Shown piece by piece: positions 39,886 to 47,195 of a stretch of DNA of 64,000 bases (positions within the stretch are counted from its first letter, which is position 1; every line of letters starts with the position of its first letter). The notes beneath the pieces were generated by a model. That model was not told where the DNA came from. It saw only the letters and a list, made by a program, of their open reading frames with translations, and ran no database searches. Position numbers and translations under genes: made by a program. Location: the NCBI GenBank assembly GCA_016717595.1, contig JADKFE010000011.1:1-64000 (forward strand). Direction: 5' to 3'. The stretch comes from Deltaproteobacteria bacterium. GTDB taxonomy: Bacteria; Myxococcota_A; UBA796; CAJQPC01.

Positions 39886-41586
39886 ATGACGCCCTGCCTG
39901 CCCGCCGCGCCCCTCTCGGTCCTGCTCGTGTTGATGGACGACATGCGGGCGGACCAGCTCAGCGTGTTCACCGAGACCTTGAGCCGGGTCGAAGATCACG
40001 CCCAGGTCTATGAGCGGGCGTATGTCACCACGCCGATGTGTTGTCCCGACCGGGCGAGCCTGCTCTCCGGGGGCTATGCTGCGCCGCAACATGGCGTGCT
40101 GAGCAACTCGGGGAGCTACGGCGGCGCCCACCGCTTCGACGATCAGCGCACCTTGGCCACCCGGCTGCAAGAGGTCGGGTTCCACACGGCCTTGCTCGGC
40201 AAATACATGAACGGCTACGACGCCTTGGAGCCCTATGTGCCCCCGGGCTGGTCGTTCTGGTGGGGCTGGCTCGACGAGCAGCCGTGGGTGGGGTTTGAGG
40301 TGGTCGAGGGCACCAGCACCTCGACGGCCTCGGGGGTCGGACAACGCACCCCCTACGCGGCCTATGTCGTAGACGCCCAGCGCGCGGCGGCGCTGCGGAC
40401 GCTCTCGGCGCTCGAGCCGGAGACGCCGTCGTTCCTCTACCTCACCTTCTTGGCGCCGCACTCGCCCCACACCCCCGCGTCCACCGACGCCGGGGCCTAC
40501 GCCGATTTTGTGTATCGAGGCGGCGCTTTTATGGAGGCCGACGTCAGCGACAAGCCCGCGTGGTTACAGGCCTGGCCCGTGCTGGACGACGACGCCCAGG
40601 CCGCCGCAGACCTCGATCACCAGCAGCAGCTTGAGAGCCTGCTCAGCGTAGACCGCGCCGTGGCGGCGATCCTCGACCAGTTGACCGCCTTGGGCCGCCG
40701 CGAGTCCACCCTGCTCATCCTCACCTCCGACAACGGCATGATGTGGGGCGAGCACCGCCTGTTTGACAAGGGCTACGCCTATGAGGAGTCTGTGCGGGTG
40801 CCCTTGCTCATCGCCCACCCCAGCCTGAGCCCTCGCCAAGACCTGGGCCTCGTCGCCGTGAACCTCGACGTGCCCGCGCTCATCCAGAGCGTCGCCGGGC
40901 TCGCCGTCGAGGGCGAAGGCGTGGACCTCGGCGCGCGGCTGTGTGCGCCCGAGGCCCCCCTGCGTGACCACATCAACCTGCAGTTCTGGCCCGTGGCCCT
41001 GCCCCAGTGGGCCGCGGTGGTCACCGAGGAGCACAAGCTCGTGCAGCACGCCACCGGAGAGCTGGAGCTCTACGATCTGCGGGCCGATCCCACCGAGGCC
41101 ACGAGCCTGCACGACGACCCCGACGCCCAAGACGACCTCTCACGCCTCAGCGCGCTCTTGGCCCCAGGCCTCGCCTTGACCAGCGCCGCCTTGCCCGACG
41201 CGCGGGCGGGCGCCCCCTACGAGACGACGCTCACGGCCTGGGGCGGCGAGGCGCCCTATCGTTTCGCCCTGATTCGTGGGGCCATGCCGCCGGGCCTGAG
41301 CCTCTCTGAAGACGGCGTGATCTCCGGCGTGCCTACGGTCCCCGTAGAGACGACGCTCACCTTTGAGGTTCAAGACAGCTCCACGAGCCCCTACCACGGC
41401 GGCCCCCAGGTGCACGGCGGCGCCTTGGCGATCACCGTGGGCCCGGCGATCACCGTCGCCCCCGAAGGCTGCGCTTGCGGTGGCGGCGGGAACGGCGCGG
41501 CGGCGTTGGGGCTCAGCGCGGCCTCTGTGGCCCTCGCACGACGACGCCGGGCAAAGCGCCGGTGGGCTGGCCCTCTCGCCAGGTGA
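39886..41586 (+). CDS. Sulfatase with Ig-like domain and MYXO-CTERM-like tail
   Basis: A 566-residue alkaline-phosphatase-superfamily sulfatase. Metal-binding start VLLVLMDDMRADQL; formylglycine motif C-C-P-D-R-A-S-L-L-S-G at about residues 47-57, where Cys is oxidised by FGE; HTALLGKYMNGY, LAPHSPH and LTSDNGMMWGEHRLFDKG complete the active site. After residue 435 comes a putative-Ig (He_PIG) domain: LPDARAGAPYETTLTAWGGE, MPPGLSLSEDGVISGVP. The C-terminus has GCACGGGGNG, a hydrophobic stretch and ARRRRAKRR, a MYXO-CTERM-like surface anchor. ATG 39886 is chosen; the upstream open frame is the preceding gene's shadow. The signal peptide is weak (CLPAAPLSVLLVLMD). Confidence 0.85.
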   Translation: MTPCLPAAPLSVLLVLMDDMRADQLSVFTETLSRVEDHAQVYERAYVTTPMCCPDRASLLSGGYAAPQHGVLSNSGSYGGAHRFDDQRTLATRLQEVGFHTALLGKYMNGYDALEPYVPPGWSFWWGWLDEQPWVGFEVVEGTSTSTASGVGQRTPYAAYVVDAQRAAALRTLSALEPETPSFLYLTFLAPHSPHTPASTDAGAYADFVYRGGAFMEADVSDKPAWLQAWPVLDDDAQAAADLDHQQQLESLLSVDRAVAAILDQLTALGRRESTLLILTSDNGMMWGEHRLFDKGYAYEESVRVPLLIAHPSLSPRQDLGLVAVNLDVPALIQSVAGLAVEGEGVDLGARLCAPEAPLRDHINLQFWPVALPQWAAVVTEEHKLVQHATGELELYDLRADPTEATSLHDDPDAQDDLSRLSALLAPGLALTSAALPDARAGAPYETTLTAWGGEAPYRFALIRGAMPPGLSLSEDGVISGVPTVPVETTLTFEVQDSSTSPYHGGPQVHGGALAITVGPAITVAPEGCACGGGGNGAAALGLSAASVALARRRRAKRRWAGPLAR

Positions 41587-43222
41587 TCTGGCCGGCGCAG
41601 ATCGTGGCGACGTAACCCTCGGCGCCTTGGCGCAGGCGCACACCCCCGGCGGGGAGATCGGCGACGACACGAGGGGCGGTGAGGCGCAGGCGGTCTAGGT
41701 CGATGAGGTTCACGTCCGCGCGGTGACCGGGGGCGAGCAGGCCACGATCCCGCAGGCCGTAGAGCTCGGCGGTCTGGCGGGTCTGGCGGTGGATGATCCA
41801 CTCCAGAGGCATCTTGGGGCCGCGGGCGCGGTCGCGGGCCCAATGGCTGAGCATAAAGGTGGGCATGCCTCCATCACAGATGGTGCCGACGTGGGCGCCG
41901 CCATCGGAGAGGCCCATGCGGGTGCCGGGGTGACTGTGTAGGGTGTGCAGCACGTCGAGGCTGCCTTGGGCGTAGTTGAACAGCGGGAAATACAGAAAGC
42001 CCGCGCCGTCGTTCTCCATCAGGATGTCATAGGCCAACGCCGCCGGGTTCACGCCCAGACGCTCGGCACGGGCGGCGATGCTCTGATCGGGGTGAGGTTC
42101 GTACTCGTTGTCCCCCAAGGCCCACATCCGATGGAAGGCGCGGGTGACAAAGTCCTCCAAGGCGCCAAACGAGAACGGCTCCTCCTCTGTGAGCGTTCTG
42201 CGGAACTCGGGGTCACGCAGGTGCGTGAGCTGCTCCTCCCACGGCAGCGCGGCGATGGCGGCGTAGGTGGAGCACAGACGGAACGGGTTCACCGTGGAGC
42301 GCCAGCTCTGCAAGATGCCGATGCCGCGCCCGGCGACCTGGGCGTAGAGCGGCAGGCCCTCGGCTTGGGCGGCCTCCATCAACCGTAGGTCTTCACGCCA
42401 CAGCTCGGGCAGCTCGTCGATCTGGCTGAGGTTAAACAGCACGGGCTCACCAGAGATGCGGGCGAGCTCGCGCAGCCAGTCCATGTCTTCGGGCACCTCG
42501 CGGTGGTTCAGCGCCAGCTCAAACACGCCGTGGCCGGCGTCGGGGATGCCCGCGGCGATGGCGAACAGCTCACGAACCTCGGCGTGGGTGCCCGCCATGT
42601 GCACGCCCTCCGCCGTCTTGTGAATCGGCGTGCGTGAGGTCGAGACGCCCAGGGCCCCGGCGCGCAGGGCCTCGGCGACGAGGCGGCGCATCTCAGCGAG
42701 CTGGGCGTCGGTGGCCTGGCCCTGCTCGGCGGCCTGGGGGCCCATGACGTAGCCGCGCAGGGCCGCGTGGGGCACCTGGGTGGCGATGTCGAGGGAGCGG
42801 GGCAGGCGCTCCAAGGCGTCGAGGTACTCGTCGAAGCTCTCCCACGCCCACTGTATGCCTTCAGAGAGCGCGCTGCCGGGGATGTCTTCGACGCCCTCCA
42901 TGGTGAGGATCAGCCACTCCCGGTCGGCCTCACGCACCGGGGCGAAGCCGACGCCGCAGTTGCCCATGATCACGGTGGTGACGCCGTGCTCACCCGAGGG
43001 TGTACAGTGGGGATCCCAGGTGGCCTGGCCATCGTAGTGGGTGTGCATGTCCACGAAGCCCGGCGTGACGAGGAGGCCCCGGGCGTCTAGCTCCTCACGG
43101 CCCTGACCGGCCACCTCACCCACGGCGGTGATGAGGCCGCCGTCGATGGCGAGGTCGCCGAGGCGGCGAGGGGCGCCGCTCCCGTCGATGAGGGTGCCGC
43201 CGCGAATGATCAGATCGTGCAT
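41513..43222 (-). CDS. N-acyl-D-amino-acid deacylase-like amidohydrolase
   Basis: A 569-residue amidohydrolase-3/D-aminoacylase family protein. It opens MHDLIIRGGTLIDGSG, typical of the family. Metal ligands: PGFVDMHTHYDGQ (H-x-H), Cys/Glu region MGNCGVGFAPVR, ELALNHREV, GLSDGGAHVGTICDGG with Asp. Near the end: RDRGLLAPGHRADVNLIDLD, typical. It would hydrolyse N-acyl D-amino acids or related cyclic amides. ATG 43222 is preferred over 43237. Its 3' end overlaps the sulfatase coding end by 74 bases on the opposite strand. No D-amino acid transporter or racemase adjoins. Confidence 0.88.
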   Translation of the reverse strand: MHDLIIRGGTLIDGSGAPRRLGDLAIDGGLITAVGEVAGQGREELDARGLLVTPGFVDMHTHYDGQATWDPHCTPSGEHGVTTVIMGNCGVGFAPVREADREWLILTMEGVEDIPGSALSEGIQWAWESFDEYLDALERLPRSLDIATQVPHAALRGYVMGPQAAEQGQATDAQLAEMRRLVAEALRAGALGVSTSRTPIHKTAEGVHMAGTHAEVRELFAIAAGIPDAGHGVFELALNHREVPEDMDWLRELARISGEPVLFNLSQIDELPELWREDLRLMEAAQAEGLPLYAQVAGRGIGILQSWRSTVNPFRLCSTYAAIAALPWEEQLTHLRDPEFRRTLTEEEPFSFGALEDFVTRAFHRMWALGDNEYEPHPDQSIAARAERLGVNPAALAYDILMENDGAGFLYFPLFNYAQGSLDVLHTLHSHPGTRMGLSDGGAHVGTICDGGMPTFMLSHWARDRARGPKMPLEWIIHRQTRQTAELYGLRDRGLLAPGHRADVNLIDLDRLRLTAPRVVADLPAGGVRLRQGAEGYVATICAGQITWREGQPTGALPGVVVRGPQRPR

Positions 43223-43299
43223 GGCCAGACGCTCCACAGTGAGCGACCAGAGTAGCAGACCCTCGCGGCGAACCGCGACCGAGCGCGGCCCAGAGCCGA

Positions 43300-44451
43300 T
43301 CAGCCCTGGGTGAGCGCCCGCTCCACACGCCGGGAGAGCGCACGAAGCGCCGGGCCTGAGAGCGGCGGCAGGTTCTCGGGGGTGAAGCCGCCTTGGGGCA
43401 CCTCAAGGCCGCCCAAGAGCATCCCGGCGGCGGCGTCTACGGCCACGTCTGAGCGAAACCAGCCCTCAAACCACTCTGCGCCCGGGCCCACAGCCTTCAC
43501 CTGATCGTCGACGACGTGCAGAGCCAAGGGGCCGCAGAGCTGGGGCGACTCGGCGTGCAGCACTTCAGCGATGGCCTCGCGGGCGGGGAGGTTCTGCACC
43601 CAGCCGCCTTCAGGGTGGCGCAAGATCGCCGCGCGAAGGGCGACGTCGAGGCGCTCGGAGAGGGTGCTCGTGGCGATGGGAGGCGAAGGTGGGGCGCTGG
43701 CCTGGGGCGCGGGCGCGACGCTGAGCTCGGGGGCGATGGCCTCGACCTCGGCGACGGCGGGCGCCATCGGCGGCGGTGGAGGCGGCGGCGCGGCGCTCAA
43801 GGCCTCGATCTCGGCCTCGGCGACGGCCCGATCAGGCGGAGGAGGAGGAGGCGCCGCAGCCGCGGCTTTGGGCGCGGCGACGGCTTTGGGCGCGGCGGGC
43901 ACCTCGATGATCACGCAGCCGTCGAACAGCTCCGGGCGCACCCGGTCCAGGCGCTCGACCAGGAGCACGATCACGTTGTCGGAGGCGCGCAGGGTGGCGT
44001 TTGAGGGCCACTCGGTCAGCGCGGGGGTGTTGCCGGGCAAGGCGTCGATTCGTTTGCGGTTCTCGGGGAGCAGGCCCTCGACGCCGCTCAGCACAAAACC
44101 AAGACGGCGCCCCGGCGTGGAGATCGCCAGCCAGATGAGCGCCAAGGCGTCGAGGCTCTCCCGGGGGTTCAGCCGCCGGGTGGCGCCGTCCAAGGCCTGC
44201 CGGGCCTCCACCGACCGGGTGAACAGGCTGTGATCGCTGGGGTTGTTGAACTTGAGGCCCTCTTTGAACGACCAGCGCCCGACGATGTCCCGGCTGCGCT
44301 GCAAGAAGGTGATCAGCGCGTCTTCAGCGGCCATGGGGGCGTCGTCGAGGCGCCACACGTCGCGCAGGCCGGGGCCGTGGAGCACAAAGACGCTGGCCTC
44401 GTCGTTCATGTAGCGGGTCTTGAGCTCATCAATCCAGGGGGGCAGGCTCAT
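43300..44451 (-). CDS. Unknown protein, possibly a degenerate AAA-type domain with Ala/Pro-rich linker
   Basis: A 383-residue soluble protein. The first 185 residues (MSLPPWIDELKTRYMNDEAS, VFVLHGPGLRDVWR, LDALALIWLAIST, NVIVLLVERLDRVRPEL) have the strand/helix rhythm of an N-terminal AAA+ ATPase region, but there is no P-loop (no G-x-x-x-x-G-K-S/T). A long linker of Ala/Pro/Glu with PPPPPP runs follows (about 190-265). A C-terminal helical domain (SERLDVALRAAILRHPEGGW, ending SRRVERALTQG) closes the protein. Domain identity is uncertain. It precedes a small lipoprotein gene in the same direction, and the two may form an operon. Confidence 0.55.
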   Translation of the reverse strand: MSLPPWIDELKTRYMNDEASVFVLHGPGLRDVWRLDDAPMAAEDALITFLQRSRDIVGRWSFKEGLKFNNPSDHSLFTRSVEARQALDGATRRLNPRESLDALALIWLAISTPGRRLGFVLSGVEGLLPENRKRIDALPGNTPALTEWPSNATLRASDNVIVLLVERLDRVRPELFDGCVIIEVPAAPKAVAAPKAAAAAPPPPPPDRAVAEAEIEALSAAPPPPPPPMAPAVAEVEAIAPELSVAPAPQASAPPSPPIATSTLSERLDVALRAAILRHPEGGWVQNLPAREAIAEVLHAESPQLCGPLALHVVDDQVKAVGPGAEWFEGWFRSDVAVDAAAGMLLGGLEVPQGGFTPENLPPLSGPALRALSRRVERALTQG

Positions 44452-44466
44452 GGGGGCTCCGAGAGG

Positions 44467-45042
44467 TCAGGGAGAGGGGGTGCTCCAGGCGCCGGAGAGC
44501 GCCTCGGCGCGTTCGCCATCGGGGCGGATCGGCGTGAGCGTGTACTCACAGCGGCGGGCGCCGAGGCTGTTCGGGCTATGAATCGACCACAAGGGCGTGA
44601 GGCGAATCGGCTCAGCCTCCCCCGCCCAGCGCAGGGGGTGCGTGCGTTTGTCGGACCACTTGGAGACCTTGCCCGTCTTGGTGGTGATCTCGCAGTTGAC
44701 CGCCATCTCCACCGCCCAGCCCTCGCCGACCCGGGGCACGAGGAGATCGGCGCGCAGCACATAATCGCCGGGCGGAAGCTCCCCGGGGCTGGGGCCGAGC
44801 TGCTCCTCACAGGTGGTCTTGCCCCGGCAGATGCCGAACGACTGGGCGTCGGCGGGGCGCACCCCAGCGCGTAGATCGGAGATCACCGGATCGAGCAGGC
44901 TCGCCTCCCACGGCGCGAGGCTCAGGCCCGCCTCGGGGCAAGGAGCGGGCGGCGGACACTCCGCGGGGGCGGGCGGCGCGGGCTGCCCGCAGGCGAAGGC
45001 GAGGGCGAGGAGCAGGGGCAACGGCGTCTCCGAGGCGTTCAC
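44467..45042 (-). CDS. Putative lipoprotein of unknown function
   Basis: A 191-residue protein beginning with a hydrophobic segment and lipobox-like LALAFACGQ, followed by a Pro/Cys-rich stretch (ECPPPAPCPE). A domain then follows with Cys pairs (GICRGKTTCEEQ; VNCEITTKTGK; RRCEYTLTPI) and several Trp residues. The n-region has no positive charge, which is unusual for a signal; the start GTG 45042 may be off. It lies upstream of the unknown 43300 gene, 16 bases away. Not recognised. Confidence 0.55.
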   Translation of the reverse strand: MNASETPLPLLLALAFACGQPAPPAPAECPPPAPCPEAGLSLAPWEASLLDPVISDLRAGVRPADAQSFGICRGKTTCEEQLGPSPGELPPGDYVLRADLLVPRVGEGWAVEMAVNCEITTKTGKVSKWSDKRTHPLRWAGEAEPIRLTPLWSIHSPNSLGARRCEYTLTPIRPDGERAEALSGAWSTPSP

Positions 45043-45135
45043 CCGCAGTCTATCCCGCCGGGGGCGCGGGTTGGGAGCGGCGGCGAACTTGGAATCCCTC
45101 GGAGAGCGAGCTACCTTGAGCGACGGAGGTGTCTG

Positions 45136-45762
45136 GTGCTGAGGTCCATCGCCGTCTCGCTGGTGCTGCTGTCCTGCTCCCCCTCGGTGTGGGCCGGTGA
45201 AGGTGGCGCAGGAGCCCCTGCGGACGCGCCGAAGCCCGCTGAGACGCCAGCCGCCGATCCCGCCACGCCAAACTCAGAGGGCGGGACGGTGTCCGGCGTC
45301 ACCCAGGCCCCCGAGGGTGTCGCCGAGGATCCCGACGCCGAGGCCCTCGATCCCGAGGCCGCCAAGGCCCTAGAGGCGCTGCAGGGCGAGGTCGCCGCGC
45401 CAGACGCCCCGCCGCCGATGAACCTCGACTGGATGTACCAAGACGGCGCGACCGCTGGCGCTGAGGACGCCAAGATCGCCGCAGGCTACGGCATTCACGC
45501 CCTCGCCGGGCTCGCCTCGGGGCTGGTCTGTGGGCCCTGCGGCTGCATCGGCGCCCCGGCGGTGGAGCTCCTCGTCTCGCCAGGGGTGCCCGCCGGGGTG
45601 TGGCAAGGCTACGACTCCACCTACCAGCGCGGCTACATCGACAGCTACCGCCGCACCACCCGCCAGCGCCGCGCTGTGTACGCCGCCGTCGGCGCCACCG
45701 TCGGCGCCACCGCCACCGTGGCCGCGGGCCTCGCGTTTCAGATCTACGGGGATCTGCTCTAA
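45136..45762 (+). CDS. Exported or membrane protein of unknown function
   Basis: A 208-residue protein starting at GTG with GGAGG six bases upstream. Signal peptide RSIAVSLVLLSCSPSVWAGE, an Ala/Pro/Glu-rich disordered stretch to about residue 95, then two glycine-rich hydrophobic segments (HALAGLASGLVCGPCGCIGA, VGATVGATATVAAGLAFQIY) separated by YQRGYIDSYRRTTRQRR. The G-x-x-x-G patterns and CGPCGC suggest a membrane-associated hairpin. Function unknown. The E2-like gene follows 27 bases later. Confidence 0.6.
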   Translation: MLRSIAVSLVLLSCSPSVWAGEGGAGAPADAPKPAETPAADPATPNSEGGTVSGVTQAPEGVAEDPDAEALDPEAAKALEALQGEVAAPDAPPPMNLDWMYQDGATAGAEDAKIAAGYGIHALAGLASGLVCGPCGCIGAPAVELLVSPGVPAGVWQGYDSTYQRGYIDSYRRTTRQRRAVYAAVGATVGATATVAAGLAFQIYGDLL

Positions 45763-45789
45763 GCCCGCCCCAGCGAAGGATCCCCGCCG

Positions 45790-46656
45790 ATGCGTCTGGT
45801 TCGCACAAACGCCATTCGGCGGGTGCTGATGTCGTGGTTCTCGGGCGGCACGCCGTATGTGTCCGCCAGCGGCGTGCTCGACTTCTCCGCCTCACAGGCC
45901 TACCTTCGCCGACTCGAGGCGGATCACGGCGTCAAGGTCTCGGTGCAGGCGCTCCTCGCCGCGGCCTTGGGTCGGGTTCATGTGGAGTTCCCCCAGGCGA
46001 ATCGGCGCATCCTCGGCGGGCGGGTGTTTCAGCCGCCGTCCGTGGGCCTGGCGATGCCGGTGAACCTCCTGGGCCACGCCGGCGGCGGGCGTATGGAGCT
46101 CTCGATGATGGTGATGGAGGCGGTGGACCGCAAGAGCCTCCGGCAGATCAACGATGAGCTGCGCGGCGCGGTGAAGGACGAGCGCAGAGGGCAGCCCAAG
46201 AACCCCGTGCTGCGCCACGTCACCTCCTTGGCCGAGCGCCTGCCCCAGCCCATCGTTCACCACGGCTTTCAGGCCCTGAGCCTCGTGCTCGACAACCCCA
46301 GCTTAGCCGCCCTCTCCTGGCGCCTGGCCCCCGCCGCCGTGGGCCTCACGAACCCCGGCGCGGCCATCACCCCCGGCTCCGGGGTGCTGTTTCGGGCGGC
46401 GGCGGTGCAGCTCCCCGTGCGCCCGATTCATGTCGCGAGCATGTTCGGCGTCTCGACGGTGCAAGACGAGGTCTTCGCCATCGACGGCCAAGCCGAGGTT
46501 CGCCCGGCCCTGCCCCTGGTCTACATCTTCGACCACCGGCTCATCGACGGGGTGCTCGCCGGGCGGGTGCTCGTGCGCCTGGGTGAGCTGCTGCAGCGCC
46601 CAGAGGAGCACTTTGGCGCCGACGGCCTCACCGTGCTCCCCGCCTCGCAGGACTAA
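45790..46656 (+). CDS. Stand-alone 2-oxoacid dehydrogenase acyltransferase (E2) catalytic-like protein
   Basis: A 288-residue protein with the chloramphenicol-acetyltransferase-like fold of E2 catalytic domains. The active-site strand YIFDHRLIDGVLAGRV carries the catalytic His-Arg and the Asp of the D-H-R-x-x-D-G motif. SVQALLAAALGRVH and VGLAMPVNLLG match the CoA-side elements. It lacks the lipoyl and peripheral-subunit-binding domains of true E2 proteins, and no E1 or E3 gene adjoins. So it may be an independent CoA-dependent acyltransferase, similar to actinobacterial and myxobacterial solo E2-like proteins. Its stop overlaps the rhodanese stop on the other strand. Confidence 0.72.
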   Translation: MRLVRTNAIRRVLMSWFSGGTPYVSASGVLDFSASQAYLRRLEADHGVKVSVQALLAAALGRVHVEFPQANRRILGGRVFQPPSVGLAMPVNLLGHAGGGRMELSMMVMEAVDRKSLRQINDELRGAVKDERRGQPKNPVLRHVTSLAERLPQPIVHHGFQALSLVLDNPSLAALSWRLAPAAVGLTNPGAAITPGSGVLFRAAAVQLPVRPIHVASMFGVSTVQDEVFAIDGQAEVRPALPLVYIFDHRLIDGVLAGRVLVRLGELLQRPEEHFGADGLTVLPASQD

Positions 46657-47117
46657 TCGGGGAGCACCGTCGCGCCGCCGATCTCGCGCCAGGCGTTGAT
46701 GCCGCCCTCCATGCTCGTGGCGTTGAACAGGCCCTTCTCCCGCAAGAGCTGGGCGGCCTTGAGCGAGCGCATGCCCGCGGCGCAATAACAGACGATCTCG
46801 TTGGCCTCTTTGAGCTCTTGCCAGCGGGCCTCAAGCTCGTGCAGCGGGATGTGTTTGGCGTTGGGGAGCGTGCCCGAGGCCACCTCGCCGTCGGTGCGCA
46901 CGTCCACCACGACGATCTGCTCTCCCGCGTCAAGGCGCTCGCGCAGCTCTTGGGGGCCGCAGTCGATACGCGCCAAGGACTCCCCGGGTGAGCTCTCAAC
47001 GGGCTCGGCCGCCGGGCGCGGCGCGGCGGAGGACGACGACGCGGGGCTCGACGCGGCCGCGGGGGCCCCCGTGACACGTTTGACGATCTTCGACGCGAGG
47101 CTGCGCAGCAGGCCCAT
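46653..47117 (-). CDS. Rhodanese-like domain protein
   Basis: A 154-residue protein. A basic amphipathic start (MGLLRSLASKIVKRV) and a Ser/Ala linker precede a single rhodanese domain (about 60-150): IVVVDVRTDGEVASGTLPNA, HIPLHELEARWQEL, then the active-site loop VCYCAAGMRSLKAAQLL with the sulfur-carrying Cys. It ends with GGINAWREIGG, the typical final helix. It would transfer sulfane sulfur. ATG 47117 is chosen because the family part needs no more and the upstream frame is low-complexity. Convergent with the E2-like gene. Confidence 0.85.
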   Translation of the reverse strand: MGLLRSLASKIVKRVTGAPAAASSPASSSSAAPRPAAEPVESSPGESLARIDCGPQELRERLDAGEQIVVVDVRTDGEVASGTLPNAKHIPLHELEARWQELKEANEIVCYCAAGMRSLKAAQLLREKGLFNATSMEGGINAWREIGGATVLPD

Positions 47118-47195
47118 GATGACTCTCGGAGGGAGGATGCCTCTGATTATGCCCCCAGGCGGGGAGATTCGCGCGGTGTGAGATATCCTCGGGAG

